Below are positions 1-7,952 of a DNA stretch of 64,000 nucleotides, piece by piece; positions within the stretch are counted from its first letter, which is position 1, and the number at the start of each line of letters is the position of its first letter. The notes under the pieces are model-generated. The model was not told the origin of the DNA and made no database searches. It saw nothing but the letters and a program-made list of their open reading frames with translations. The DNA lies in assembly GCA_029884335.1 (NCBI GenBank), contig JAOUIA010000003.1, forward strand, positions 35,233 to 99,232. Reading direction: 5' to 3'. A program made the position numbers and the translations under genes. This DNA is from Betaproteobacteria bacterium (lineage in GTDB: Bacteria > Pseudomonadota > Gammaproteobacteria > Burkholderiales > Casimicrobiaceae).

Positions 1-838
1 CCTTCGCGGCACGCGCGTTCGCCTGCGCCTTCGCCACCGCGCCCGGCGCCGAGTCGCTCGCGAAGATCGCGACCGCTCCGGCCGCTGTCGCGGCCGCGGC
101 CGCGCGATCCACGGCCTTCTGCCGCACGCGTTGCCACGCGGGGCCGTCGTACCACGCGAGCTTCTGGAAGCCGAACGTGCGCGCGAGCCCCGGCGCGCGG
201 CCCGCGGCGACGAGCGCCGCCTCGACGGCGATCGTGCCGCTGCCGCACATCGGGTCGAGCAACGGCGTCCCCGGCGTCCAGCCCGCGAGCGCCAGCAGGC
301 CCGCGGCGAGGTTCTCGCGCAGCGGCGCCTCGTCGGTGTCGCGCCGCCAGCCGCGCTTGAACAGCGGCTCGCCCGAGGTGTCGACGTAGAACGTCGCTTC
401 GTCGGCGGTGAGGTGCGCCGAAACGCGCACGTCGGGGGAGCGCTTGTCGACCGACGGGCGCGCGCCGGTGTCGGCGCGGAAGCGGTCGCACACCGCGTCC
501 TTGATCGTGAGCGTGGCGAACTCGAGGCTCCGGAGCGGCGAGCGGGTCGCGGCGACGTCGACGCGCAGCGTGCGGTCGGCGCGGAAGTGGAGCTTCCAGT
601 CGATCTCCTTCGCCAGCGCGTGCACGTCGCTCTCGTTGCGGTAGCGGCCGCCGCCGACGCGCCACAGCACGCGGCTCGCGATGCGCGACTCGAGGTTCGC
701 GCGGCAGGCCAGCTCCAGGGTGCCGGCGAACGCCGCGCCGCCGTCGGCGCTGCGCACGTCCGTTGCGCCGAGCGCGCCGAGCTCCGCGGCGAGCGCCGCC
801 TCGAGCCCGCGCGGGCAGGGCGCGAAGAAGCGTTCCAT
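1..838 (-). CDS. rlmL: THUMP-domain class I rRNA (guanine-N2) methyltransferase, RlmL-like (partial)
   Basis: The gene runs off the left edge; about 279 residues are visible from an ATG at 838. The layout is that of RlmL-type enzymes, which methylate 23S rRNA with S-adenosylmethionine. There is an N-terminal ferredoxin-like part (residues ~1-65) and a THUMP RNA-binding domain (~66-160) ending in FYVDTSGEPLFKRGWR. The methyltransferase fold follows with its SAM loop DPMCGSGTIAVEA (~195-207). The remaining catalytic part lies outside the window. Only 4 bases separate the ATG from a MITE-like element, so the leader and any ribosome binding site come from that element. No good Shine-Dalgarno sequence is visible there. 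The family is clear; the exact modified base is inferred. Confidence 0.85.
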   Translation of the reverse strand, partial: MERFFAPCPRGLEAALAAELGALGATDVRSADGGAAFAGTLELACRANLESRIASRVLWRVGGGRYRNESDVHALAKEIDWKLHFRADRTLRVDVAATRSPLRSLEFATLTIKDAVCDRFRADTGARPSVDKRSPDVRVSAHLTADEATFYVDTSGEPLFKRGWRRDTDEAPLRENLAAGLLALAGWTPGTPLLDPMCGSGTIAVEAALVAAGRAPGLARTFGFQKLAWYDGPAWQRVRQKAVDRAAAAATAAGAVAIFASDSAPGAVAKAQANARAAK

Positions 839-842
839 CGAC

Positions 843-1077
843 TAGGGAAGCTCTGCGTAACCCGCGGATGCGCGACGCGCTTCCCCGGGACGATGGCCAG
901 GCGCGGCCCGCAACGGCGTGGCAGTCCCCACGCCCCGGAACCAAACACAGACCGCAACACCGCCAGCGCCCGGGGAAGCACGTCCCGAAGGGCAGCCGAG
1001 CGAACTGCACATGGCGGATTGCGGAAAGTCTTGCATGCGAGGCTGCGCGTGCCGTGAGGTTGCGCAGAGGTTCCCTA
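843..1077. mobile_element. MITE-like element, copy 1 (235 bp)
   Basis: A 235-bp segment bounded by TA and by imperfect 20-bp terminal inverted repeats (TAGGGAAGCTCTGCGTAACC at the left; the right end reads TAGGGAACCTCTGCGCAACC on the other strand). It recurs at 28341-28575 at the same length. Inside is a second inverted repeat (874-889 against 969-984, one mismatch, core GCTTCCCCGGG) enclosing a small GGCGTGG/CCACGCC hairpin. No transposase is encoded, which fits a non-autonomous element moved in trans. The flanks read CTAG on both sides, as expected if CTAG or TA is the duplicated target. Its right end supplies the TAG stop codon of the ABC permease gene; its left end lies 4 bases from the ATG of the rRNA methyltransferase gene. 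Assignment to a particular IS family is not possible from sequence alone. Confidence 0.6.
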
Positions 1078-1884
1078 GCGCAGCAGCCGGCGGCGCGTGA
1101 GCGCGAGCGCGACCCAGTAGGCGGCCAGCGCGTAGGCGGCGAGCACGGCGACGTGCAGCGCGACGTCCGAAGGCACGTGGCCCAGCATCAGCGGGCGGGC
1201 GAGGTCGATCGCGTGCTTGAGCGGCAGGAAGTTCGACGCCGTCGCGAGCCACGCGGGCATCTGCTCGACGGGAAAGTAGACGCCCGAGGTCAGCAGCATC
1301 GGCGTCAGCGCGAGCGTGAAGAAGTAGCTGAAGAAGTCGTAGCCGGGAGCGAGCGCGGTCATCGTCAGCCCGAACGCCCCGAACACGAGCCCGACGAGGA
1401 AGCCGAGCGGCAGGATCCACAGCGCGAGCCAGGTGTGGCCGAATCCCAGCGCCATCAGCACGAGCAGGATCGCCACCGTCGACATCAGCGCCTTCGTCCC
1501 CGCCCACGCCCACTCGGCGAGCACGACGTCGTCGAGCCCGATCGGCGCGTTGATGATCGCGTCCCACGTGCGCTGCACGTGCATGCGCGAGAACGCCGAG
1601 TACATGCCCTCGAAGCTCGCCGTGAACATCGCGCTCTGGCAGACCATGCCGGTGCCGATGAAAGCGACGTAGGGCATGCCGCCGACCTCGCCGATCATCG
1701 CGCCGATGCCGTAGCCCAGCGCCAGCATGTAGAGCAGCGGGTCGGCGATGTTGCCGAGCACGCTCGCCGCCGCGAGCTTGCGCCAGACGAGCAGGTTGCG
1801 CTGCCACACGGGCACGAAGCGCGACGAGAACGTCGGCGGGCGCCAGAAGCTGGGGGGGAGGCTTGTGGCCGTCGTCGTGTTCAT
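1075..1884 (-). CDS. ABC-2 type exporter permease (NodJ-like)
   Basis: A 269-residue inner-membrane protein of the ABC-2 family, closest in layout to NodJ-type exporters, with about six hydrophobic segments and the family stretch around NIADPLLYMLALGYGIGAMI near the N terminus. It should form the channel for the ATPase encoded just upstream (start at 2989). I chose the ATG at 1884 (MNTTTATSLPPSFW) because the longer frame would add 25 residues that do not look like protein. The gap to the upstream ATPase is about 142 bases, so co-transcription is likely but translational coupling is not. The stop codon is the TAG formed by the end of the adjacent MITE-like element. The exported substrate is unknown. 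Confidence 0.85.
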   Translation of the reverse strand: MNTTTATSLPPSFWRPPTFSSRFVPVWQRNLLVWRKLAAASVLGNIADPLLYMLALGYGIGAMIGEVGGMPYVAFIGTGMVCQSAMFTASFEGMYSAFSRMHVQRTWDAIINAPIGLDDVVLAEWAWAGTKALMSTVAILLVLMALGFGHTWLALWILPLGFLVGLVFGAFGLTMTALAPGYDFFSYFFTLALTPMLLTSGVYFPVEQMPAWLATASNFLPLKHAIDLARPLMLGHVPSDVALHVAVLAAYALAAYWVALALTRRRLLR

Positions 1885-2026
1885 GGGGTCGGTTGCGTCC
1901 GAAGTGAGACCGGGCGGGTATCGTGCGATGCGCTTCGAAGGAGCCCCGGCGCCCCGCACTCGATGCTAGAGGCGCGGCTCCCCCATTCGCCTGCCGCCGG
2001 ACTCGCGAAAGCCTTTTGCATCGACG

Positions 2027-2989
2027 CTAGTCGCGGAGATCGCGCCCGGTGAGCTTGACGAAGAGGTCCTCGAGGTTCGCCGGCCTGTGCAGGTAGCGCA
2101 CGCCGGCGCGCGAGGCGAGGTCGGCGAGCAGCGGCTTCGCGTCGGCCGCGTAGCAGAACGCGGTCTCGCCGGCCAGCTCGAGCCGCTTCGCCATGCGCCG
2201 GCCGTGCATCTGCGCCCAGGCCTTCGCCTCGTCGCCGTAGACCTCGATCACCTCGGGCTCGACGTGCTGCGCGATCAGCGCCCGCGGCGTGTCGCAGGCG
2301 ATCAGCATGCCGCGGTCGATGACGGCGAGCCGCGTTGCGAGCCGCTCGGCCTCGTCCATGAAGTGCGTGGTGAGCAGGATCGTCTTGCCGGCGCCGAGCA
2401 GCTGCCGCAGGCCGTCCCAGATGAGGTGCCGCGCCTGCGGGTCGAGCCCCGTCGTCGGCTCGTCGAGGATCAGGAGCTCGGGGTCGTTGATCAGCGCGCG
2501 CGCGAGCGTGAGCCGCCGCTTCATGCCGCCCGAGAGCGTGCGGATCGCGGCGGCGCCCTTGCCGGCCAGTCCGGCGAACTCGAGCAGCTTCGGGATGCGC
2601 GCGTCGATCGCCCCCCGCGAGATGCCGAAGTAGCGCCCGTAGACGTGCAGGTTCTCGGCCACGGTGAAGTCGGGGTCGAGGTTGTCCTGCTGCGGCACGA
2701 CGCCCACGCGCACGCGCGCCTCGCGCGCGGACCGCGGGACGCCCTCGCCGCACAGCGTGATCGTGCCGCCGTCGGGGTCGATCAGGCCGAGCACGCAACG
2801 CAGCGTGGTCGTCTTGCCCGCGCCGTTGGGGCCGAGCAGGCCGAAGCACTCGCCGCGGCGGATCGCGAACGAGAGGCCGCGCACGACCGGTTGCCCCCCG
2901 TAGCGCTTGGTGAGCTCGCGCACGTCGAGCACGACCTCGCGCGTCGCGGCGTCGGCCGGCGGCCCGGCGACCGAGGCGGCGTCGCGCAT
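2027..2989 (-). CDS. ABC exporter ATP-binding protein (NodI-like)
   Basis: A 320-residue ATPase that powers the neighbouring ABC-2 permease. The Walker A loop GPNGAGKT is at about residue 53, the signature LSGGM at ~152 and the Walker B segment [13 protein letters not shown] at ~172. The C-terminal ~90 residues after the ATPase core match the extra domain of NodI/DrrA-type exporters. The ATG at 2989 was chosen because it overlaps the TGA of the upstream hydrolase gene by one base (TGATG), which suggests translational coupling. The ferredoxin, hydrolase and this gene are packed without gaps; the permease follows after 142 bases. What the pump exports cannot be read from the sequence. Confidence 0.9.
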   Translation of the reverse strand: MRDAASVAGPPADAATREVVLDVRELTKRYGGQPVVRGLSFAIRRGECFGLLGPNGAGKTTTLRCVLGLIDPDGGTITLCGEGVPRSAREARVRVGVVPQQDNLDPDFTVAENLHVYGRYFGISRGAIDARIPKLLEFAGLAGKGAAAIRTLSGGMKRRLTLARALINDPELLILDEPTTGLDPQARHLIWDGLRQLLGAGKTILLTTHFMDEAERLATRLAVIDRGMLIACDTPRALIAQHVEPEVIEVYGDEAKAWAQMHGRRMAKRLELAGETAFCYAADAKPLLADLASRAGVRYLHRPANLEDLFVKLTGRDLRD

Positions 2990-3621
2990 CACGCTCCCGG
3001 CAGCGTCGGGTGGCGGTGCCACGCCCCCGTCACCGTGCGCGCGAGCTGCGGCAGCCGGCCGTGGAAGAAGTGGCCGCAGCCGGGGAACACGACGACCGGC
3101 AGCTGCTGCGGCCGCGCCCACGCCAGCACGTCGGCGAGCGGCACGACGTCGTCCTCTTCGCCGTGCACGACGATGGTCTCCGCGGGAACGGAATCGACCG
3201 CGAAGCGACCCACGGCGGGGCCGACCAGCACCAGGCGCTCGGCGCTCACCCGCGCGGCCAGCCGCGCGGCGACGAACGCGCCGAACGAGAAGCCGGCGAG
3301 CGCGACGCGCAACTCGCCGAGCCGCTCGCGCGCGTGCGCGAGCGCGGCGAAGGCGTCGTCGGTCTCGCCGTGGCCGCGGTCGAATGCGCCCTCCGAGCGT
3401 CCCACTCCCCGGTAGTTGAAGCGCACGGCAGCGTAGGAGAGCGAGTGGAAGGCGCGGGCGAGCGTGTGCACGACCTTGTTGTCCATCGTGCCGCCCTCGA
3501 CCGGGTTCGGGTGCGCGACCAGCGCGATGCCCGCGAGCGGTGCGGTCGGGACCTCGAGCGCAACCTCGAGCGCGCCGGCCGGGCCGGCGATGGTGTAGCG
3601 CTCGAGCGTGCGCGGCCCCAA
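2989..3621 (-). CDS. alpha/beta hydrolase
   Basis: A 210-residue cytoplasmic alpha/beta hydrolase. The nucleophile elbow is GFSFG (within [16 protein letters not shown]), an [15 protein letters not shown] stretch lies near the N terminus, and the catalytic His is probably in GCGHFFHG near the C terminus. The small size and the HPNP motif match the family of small serine hydrolases often annotated as dienelactone-hydrolase-like. The best start is a TTG one base after the TGA of the ferredoxin gene. No ATG occurs near the expected N terminus. The position between a ferredoxin and an ABC exporter suggests one operon, but the substrate is unknown. Confidence 0.8.
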   Translation of the reverse strand: MGPRTLERYTIAGPAGALEVALEVPTAPLAGIALVAHPNPVEGGTMDNKVVHTLARAFHSLSYAAVRFNYRGVGRSEGAFDRGHGETDDAFAALAHARERLGELRVALAGFSFGAFVAARLAARVSAERLVLVGPAVGRFAVDSVPAETIVVHGEEDDVVPLADVLAWARPQQLPVVVFPGCGHFFHGRLPQLARTVTGAWHRHPTLPGA

Positions 3622-3622
3622 T

Positions 3623-3931
3623 TCAGATCTTCAGGCGCTCGACGACCTCGCCGCGCACGACGTGCCGGTCGATGATCTCGTCGACGTCGGCGCGATCGAC
3701 GTACGTGTACCAGACCGCCTCGGGGTAGACGACCGCCACCGGGCCTTCCTCGCAGCGGTCGAGGCAGCCGGCCCGGTTCACCCGCACGTTGCCCGGCCCG
3801 GCGAGGCCGAGCTCCTTCACGCGCTGCTTCGCGTACTTCTGCAGCTCGGCGGCGCCGGCGTCGCAGCAGCACTTCTCCGGCGCCGCGCGCTCGTTGCAGC
3901 AGAAGAACACGTGGCGTCGGTAGTAGCCCAT
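3623..3931 (-). CDS. thioredoxin-like [2Fe-2S] ferredoxin
   Basis: A 102-residue protein starting MGYYRRHVFFCCNER. It has the cysteine arrangement of the thioredoxin-fold (Shethna-type) [2Fe-2S] ferredoxins: an early Cys pair (FFCCNER), a CCCDAG cluster about ten residues later, and a second pair in AGCLDRCEEGP. The middle VRVNRAGCLDRC and the following PVAVVYPEAVWY are typical. It is probably a soluble electron carrier; the redox partner is not evident. It is the first gene of the compact run ferredoxin, hydrolase, exporter ATPase. About 26 bases separate it from the VanZ-like gene upstream. Confidence 0.88.
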   Translation of the reverse strand: MGYYRRHVFFCCNERAAPEKCCCDAGAAELQKYAKQRVKELGLAGPGNVRVNRAGCLDRCEEGPVAVVYPEAVWYTYVDRADVDEIIDRHVVRGEVVERLKI

Positions 3932-3957
3932 GGTCGCGATCCGGAGAGGGGGGCGGA

Positions 3958-5121
3958 TTATAGCGGATGGGGCCCGCGCGGCCGCCGCTCCGGCTCGTCG
4001 GGCGGGCGTCCCCAGTCCGGCGCGCCGGCGAGCGCGAACAGCCACGCGGCCGCGGCGAGCGGCCAGGCGACCAGCACGATCCGCGTCACGCCGTTGAACG
4101 ACAGCAGGTGCCCGAAGCGCCAGTTGAACAGCGTCAGAGGCGGCGCGGCGAACATGAGCTCGGGCGTGAGCAGCGGCGTGAGCAGCGACGAGAGCAGCGC
4201 GATCGCGCACAGCGCGACCTGCGCCGGGCGCGGCAGTATCACGGCGGGCAGCAGCAGCAGCGCGCCGACGGCCACGCCGAGCAGCGCGCCGGGCGACAGC
4301 CACGACTGCAGGGCCTCGGGCTTCAGCAGCAACGCGGCCGCCGCACCCTTGACGAGCAGCGCTGCGCCGACGACGAGCAGGATCGCGCCGCCCGCGTAGC
4401 TGCGCCTGCGCACGAGGAGCGCGGCGAACAGGCCGATGCCGAGCAGCTGGAACGCGCTCTGCGCGGCCTCGATCAGCGTCGCGGCGACGTCGGCCGCCGG
4501 CGGCGACTCGCGCAGCGCCGTTACGGGATCCGGGTCGAACGTGAGCGCGAACGGCGGGATCGCCGGGTTGACCTGCGCGACCAGCCACGCGGCCACAAGC
4601 GCGAGCCCGACGTCGCCCAGGCTGCCCGGCAGCACGAAGCTGCGGTGCGCGTCGCGGCCGGCTGCGCGCAGGCCGGAGCCGGCGAGAAACGCGCCGACGG
4701 CCCCGCCGACCAGCGCCCCCGCGCAGTTGGCCGCAAAGTCGACCGCGTTCGCGTGACGCGAGGGCAGCCAGGCCTGCAGCGTCTCCATCGCGAAGGACAG
4801 CATCGCGCCGGCGCCGAGCGCGACGAGGACGCGACGGCCGAAGCTCGCGTGCGCGGGCACGAGCGCGACGAGGAGCCCGAACGGCAGGTAGGAGAGCACG
4901 TTGGTGGCGACGTCGGCGCGCGGCACGCGCGAAGCGCCTGCGCCGAACAGCCAGAATGGCGTCCCGGGCAGCGGCGCGAGCCAGTCGCCGAACGGCCACA
5001 GGCTCGCGTAGGCGATGGCGAGCGCGTACATCGCGGCCATCGCATGGGGGAGGCGAGACGCGCGGACCGGAGGCCCGTGTCCCGGCGCAGGTCGCTCGGC
5101 GCGGTGCGGATCGCCGATCAT
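3958..5121 (-). CDS. VanZ-like family integral membrane protein
   Basis: A 387-residue, strongly hydrophobic protein. The first third contains the VanZ-like signature: NVLSYLPFGLLVALVP followed by SFAMETLQAWLPSRHAN and the DFAANCAGALVGG helix. The C-terminal part adds several more membrane segments. VanZ itself gives low-level teicoplanin resistance by an unknown mechanism; for most homologues, including this one, no function is established. The ATG at 5121 (MIGDPHRAE) is used because the longer frame adds an atypical Arg/Pro-rich stretch. It may head the transcript leading into the ferredoxin and ABC exporter genes. Confidence 0.8.
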   Translation of the reverse strand: MIGDPHRAERPAPGHGPPVRASRLPHAMAAMYALAIAYASLWPFGDWLAPLPGTPFWLFGAGASRVPRADVATNVLSYLPFGLLVALVPAHASFGRRVLVALGAGAMLSFAMETLQAWLPSRHANAVDFAANCAGALVGGAVGAFLAGSGLRAAGRDAHRSFVLPGSLGDVGLALVAAWLVAQVNPAIPPFALTFDPDPVTALRESPPAADVAATLIEAAQSAFQLLGIGLFAALLVRRRSYAGGAILLVVGAALLVKGAAAALLLKPEALQSWLSPGALLGVAVGALLLLPAVILPRPAQVALCAIALLSSLLTPLLTPELMFAAPPLTLFNWRFGHLLSFNGVTRIVLVAWPLAAAAWLFALAGAPDWGRPPDEPERRPRGPHPL

Positions 5122-5226
5122 GGCGGGAATGATCGCACGCCCCCCCTGGCAGCGGATGGGCGCCACTCCGCTGGCCCGGCTCGGACACGAGGCCGCGGCC
5201 ACGGGTCCGCTGAAACGCGTGCCCGC

Positions 5227-6588
5227 CTACCGTCCGGCGGCCTGGGCACGCAGCCGCGCGGCCAGCCGCTGCGCCTCAGGCGTGGCGTGCGCAAAGAAGC
5301 GCTTCAATCCCGGGCAGAGGTAGTTGAGTCCAGCCTCGCCGTCCGGTGCGCGAACGATGCGGTTCCTGGGGCACTCGCCCCAACAGTCGCGCAGGAAGCT
5401 GCAATCGCGGCAATACTTCGGCAGCGTCTCCGACTTCGCGTAGCCGAAGCGGACCTGCGCGGGGTCGAAGACCATGTCCGCCAACGCCGTGGTGCGCACG
5501 TTGCCGCGTCGGTACTGCGGGTAGACGTAGTGGTCGCAGGCGTAGACGCTGCCGTCGTGCTCGACCGCGACACCCTTGCCGCAGTTCTCCGCATGGATGC
5601 ACAGCTGCGACGGCAGGCCCATGTGCTGCGCCACCAGCGTCTCGCAGAAGTTGACCAGCACCTTGCCGACGTCGCGGCGCCGCCACTCGTCCCAGACCTT
5701 GCAGAGGAAGTCGCCATACTCCTCCGGGTCGACCGACCAGTCGGTCACCACGGAGTCCGGTCGGCCCGGACGCGCCTGCGAACTGCCCACGACGGGCAGT
5801 CGCGCCGGGTCCCACGTCTGCGGAGCGGTCGTCTCGAAATCCCGTGTCTGCACGATGGGGATGAACTGCAGATAGGTCGATCCGAGCTCCCGCCGCAGGA
5901 ACCGGTAGACATCGAGCGGCCGCTTCGCGTTGTACCGATGCACGCATGTCAGCGTGTTGAACGGAACGCCGAATCGCCGCAGCCACCGCGCGCCCGTCAT
6001 GACCTGGTCGAACGTCGGCTTGCCGCGCTTGGTGACGCGAAACCGGTCGTGCACGTCCTTCGGACCATCTACCGAGAGCCCGACCAGGAACCGGTTTTCC
6101 TTGAGGAACCGCGCCCAGTTCTCGTCGAGCAGCGTGCCGTTGGTCTGCAGGTCGTTCTCGATGCGCTGGCCGGGCTTCGCGTGCCTGCGCTGCAGCGCCA
6201 CGGCCTTGGCGAAGAAGTCGATGCCGAGCAGCGTCGGCTCGCCGCCCTGCCAGGAGAAGACGACTTCGTCCCCGGTGACGCCGGCGATGTAGTCCCGGAT
6301 GAACGTCTCCAGGAGCTCGTCGCTCATCCGCCCCGTCCCGGCCCCCCCCGGCAGGCTCTCCTTGCCGAGGTAGAAGCAGTACGTGCAGTCGAGGTTGCAG
6401 GCCGGCCCCGCCGGCTTGGCCATGACGTGGAAGCGGCGCCGTGCTTTCGCACCCAGCCACTGCGGGACGTGGTACTTGTCGACCGGGGATTGCGTCACCG
6501 CAAGGTCCTCGGCGGAAGTCGCGACAGTCGCCCGTGTCGCTGTTGCCGCGGCACGGTGGCGAATCCACGCTCCGTCATGGCGAGCCAA
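5227..6588 (-). CDS. anaerobic-type sulfatase-maturating enzyme (radical SAM, SPASM)
   Basis: A 453-residue radical SAM enzyme of the anSME family, which oxidises the active-site Cys (or Ser) of type I sulfatases to formylglycine. The radical cluster motif CNLDCTYC is at residues 64-71 and is followed by FYLGKE, as in the family. FSWQGGEPTLLG and the SVDGP stretch complete the SAM barrel. The C terminus holds two auxiliary-cluster regions (CIHAENCGKG, VYACDHYVYP, CRDCSFLRDCWGECPRN). The intact sulfatase at 7953-9473 carries the matching CTAGR substrate motif. The gene overlaps the upstream DUF202 gene by 14 bases. The first ~40 residues are poorly conserved, so the start may lie further in. 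Confidence 0.92.
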   Translation of the reverse strand: MARHDGAWIRHRAAATATRATVATSAEDLAVTQSPVDKYHVPQWLGAKARRRFHVMAKPAGPACNLDCTYCFYLGKESLPGGAGTGRMSDELLETFIRDYIAGVTGDEVVFSWQGGEPTLLGIDFFAKAVALQRRHAKPGQRIENDLQTNGTLLDENWARFLKENRFLVGLSVDGPKDVHDRFRVTKRGKPTFDQVMTGARWLRRFGVPFNTLTCVHRYNAKRPLDVYRFLRRELGSTYLQFIPIVQTRDFETTAPQTWDPARLPVVGSSQARPGRPDSVVTDWSVDPEEYGDFLCKVWDEWRRRDVGKVLVNFCETLVAQHMGLPSQLCIHAENCGKGVAVEHDGSVYACDHYVYPQYRRGNVRTTALADMVFDPAQVRFGYAKSETLPKYCRDCSFLRDCWGECPRNRIVRAPDGEAGLNYLCPGLKRFFAHATPEAQRLAARLRAQAAGR

Positions 6589-7066
6589 ACGGCCCGAAGT
6601 CGAATGCCATGCTCGCCAGCGCGAACAGGCCGATCGCGAGCAGCGCCGCCGCGGTGATCAGCGTCAGCGAGACGGGAAACGCGCTCTCGCCGTGGATCAG
6701 CCCGTCAGCCTTCATCTGCGCCCGCTCGCGCCGCAGGCCGGCCATGAACTGTAGATGATAGACGATGCCGAGCAGGAGCATCACCGTGCCGATCAATACC
6801 AAGGCCAGCCCGAAATTGTGCGCCGCGAGGCTGCTCCTCAGCAGCTGCGCTTCATGCGCCTTCTGGAACACCTGGAAGATCGTGAACCCGAAGCTGATCA
6901 GCGAGAGCGACGTTCGCATGACCGACATCAGCGTACGGTCGGCGGACAGGCGCGAGCGCTGGAACGACATCCCGGTGCGGCGCGACGACAGTTCGACCGA
7001 GATGCGGTCGGAATTCGATGCGGAGGTGACGCGGGCGGCGATCGGCTCGTTCATGCGGTTCTCCAT
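6575..7066 (-). CDS. DUF202 (YidH-like) inner-membrane protein
   Basis: A 163-residue membrane protein. The core LSADRTLMSVMRTSLSLISF followed by GFTIFQVF is the DUF202/YidH signature, with two further hydrophobic segments near LALVLIGTVMLLLGIVYHLQ and LTLITAAALLAIGLFALASM. No biochemical role is established for the family. The ATG at 7066 follows directly after the TGA of the upstream DUF1622 gene (TGAATG), so the two are probably translationally coupled. Its own 3' end overlaps the sulfatase maturase gene. The N-terminal 30 residues are hydrophilic and variable; an internal ATG at 7054 is an alternative start. Confidence 0.85.
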   Translation of the reverse strand: MENRMNEPIAARVTSASNSDRISVELSSRRTGMSFQRSRLSADRTLMSVMRTSLSLISFGFTIFQVFQKAHEAQLLRSSLAAHNFGLALVLIGTVMLLLGIVYHLQFMAGLRRERAQMKADGLIHGESAFPVSLTLITAAALLAIGLFALASMAFDFGPFGSP

Positions 7067-7453
7067 TCATCCGGCGCGGGGCGGCACGGCCGCCGGCGCG
7101 TCGGCCCGGGAGGCGGGCCGCGGCCCCGCCGCGCGCTCCATTTCACGATCGAGGAAATAGCTCAGGAACGTCCGGATCGCGGCCACTGCCGCCAGCCGCC
7201 CGAGCTCTTCCCACGTCGGCGCGAGCGACGTGGCGACGATGTCCGCACCCAGCTGGAAGGTGAGCGCCGCGACGAGCCAGCGCGCGTAGTCGAGCCAGAC
7301 GTCGCGCGGCGTCGCGGCTCCGCGCGGCGACGGCAGGACGCTCCTCGCGATGCCGGCCAGCGCGCGCACGCTGCCGAACGCGACGAGGAGGATCGCGATC
7401 GCCTGAAGGGCGAGCGTGATCTGGTTGGCTGCAGCATGCAGGATCGCTTCCAT
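7067..7453 (-). CDS. DUF1622 membrane protein
   Basis: A 128-residue protein with a long hydrophobic segment at the N terminus (ITLALQAIAILLVAFGSVRA) and the family stretch DVWLDYARWLVAALTFQLGADIV, which places it in DUF1622, a group of small inner-membrane proteins without known function. The C-terminal 25 residues are Ala/Pro-rich and probably disordered. The ATG at 7453 was chosen because an AGGCGGG sequence lies about 9 bases upstream; a GTG three codons earlier is possible. It begins a tight run DUF1622, DUF202, sulfatase maturase. Confidence 0.8.
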   Translation of the reverse strand: MEAILHAAANQITLALQAIAILLVAFGSVRALAGIARSVLPSPRGAATPRDVWLDYARWLVAALTFQLGADIVATSLAPTWEELGRLAAVAAIRTFLSYFLDREMERAAGPRPASRADAPAAVPPRAG

Positions 7454-7511
7454 CGGTAACACCCGCCTGCGCGGTGCGTGCCGCGGCGCGTGCGCCGCGC
7501 CACGCCACCGC

Positions 7512-7952
7512 TCAGCGCCCGCCGCTCCCCAGCGCCGCCGTCATCTTCTCCAGCGCCTGTTCGATCGTGAACGTCCTGCCCGCCGCCTCGTATCCCCCGA
7601 GCATCTTGCGGCTGATGCCCGGCGCGCCGGCCATCGCGAGGAACGTAGGCAGCCAGTCGCGGTGCTGGACGATGTCGTTGCTCACCACGCCCGCCGGCAC
7701 CTTGCCCGGCCGGCGCACCAGCAGCGGAGCGCGGAACGCGCCTTCCCAGTTCGTGTTCTTCTCGCTGCGCAACGGCGTCATCGCGCCGTCCGGCCAGGTG
7801 TTCATGGGCGGCCCTATGTCGGTGCCGTACATCACGAATGTGTCCTCGGCGATGCCCAGCCGGTCGATCAGGCCCAGCAGTTCGCCGACGTGCTTGTCGT
7901 GGTCGACCATCGTGTCGTGGTAGGGCGACTGCCGGGGGCCCGCGCGATCCGC
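7512..7952 (-). pseudogene. decayed C-terminal fragment of an arylsulfatase
   Basis: About 147 codons remain of a type I sulfatase. The stretch SPYHDTMVDHDKHVGELL, then TWPDGAMTPLRSEKNTNWEG and QHRDWLPTFLAMAG, align with the second half of the neighbouring intact sulfatase and its relatives. The whole N-terminal catalytic part, including the formylglycine Cys and the Asp pair that binds calcium, is missing. The frame starts directly at the stop of the intact sulfatase gene. The remaining metal-site loop reads YGTDIGPPMN where the family has TDNGPHMN, so the metal-binding Asn is lost too, and the C terminus is shortened. It cannot be active and looks like the residue of a deletion between tandem sulfatase genes. 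Confidence 0.82.

Noticed and set aside
3967..6657. An 896-codon plus-strand frame across the VanZ-like and sulfatase maturase genes
   Set aside because: Composition is almost entirely Arg, Ala, Gln and Glu with no domains, and it is the exact opposite of real genes.
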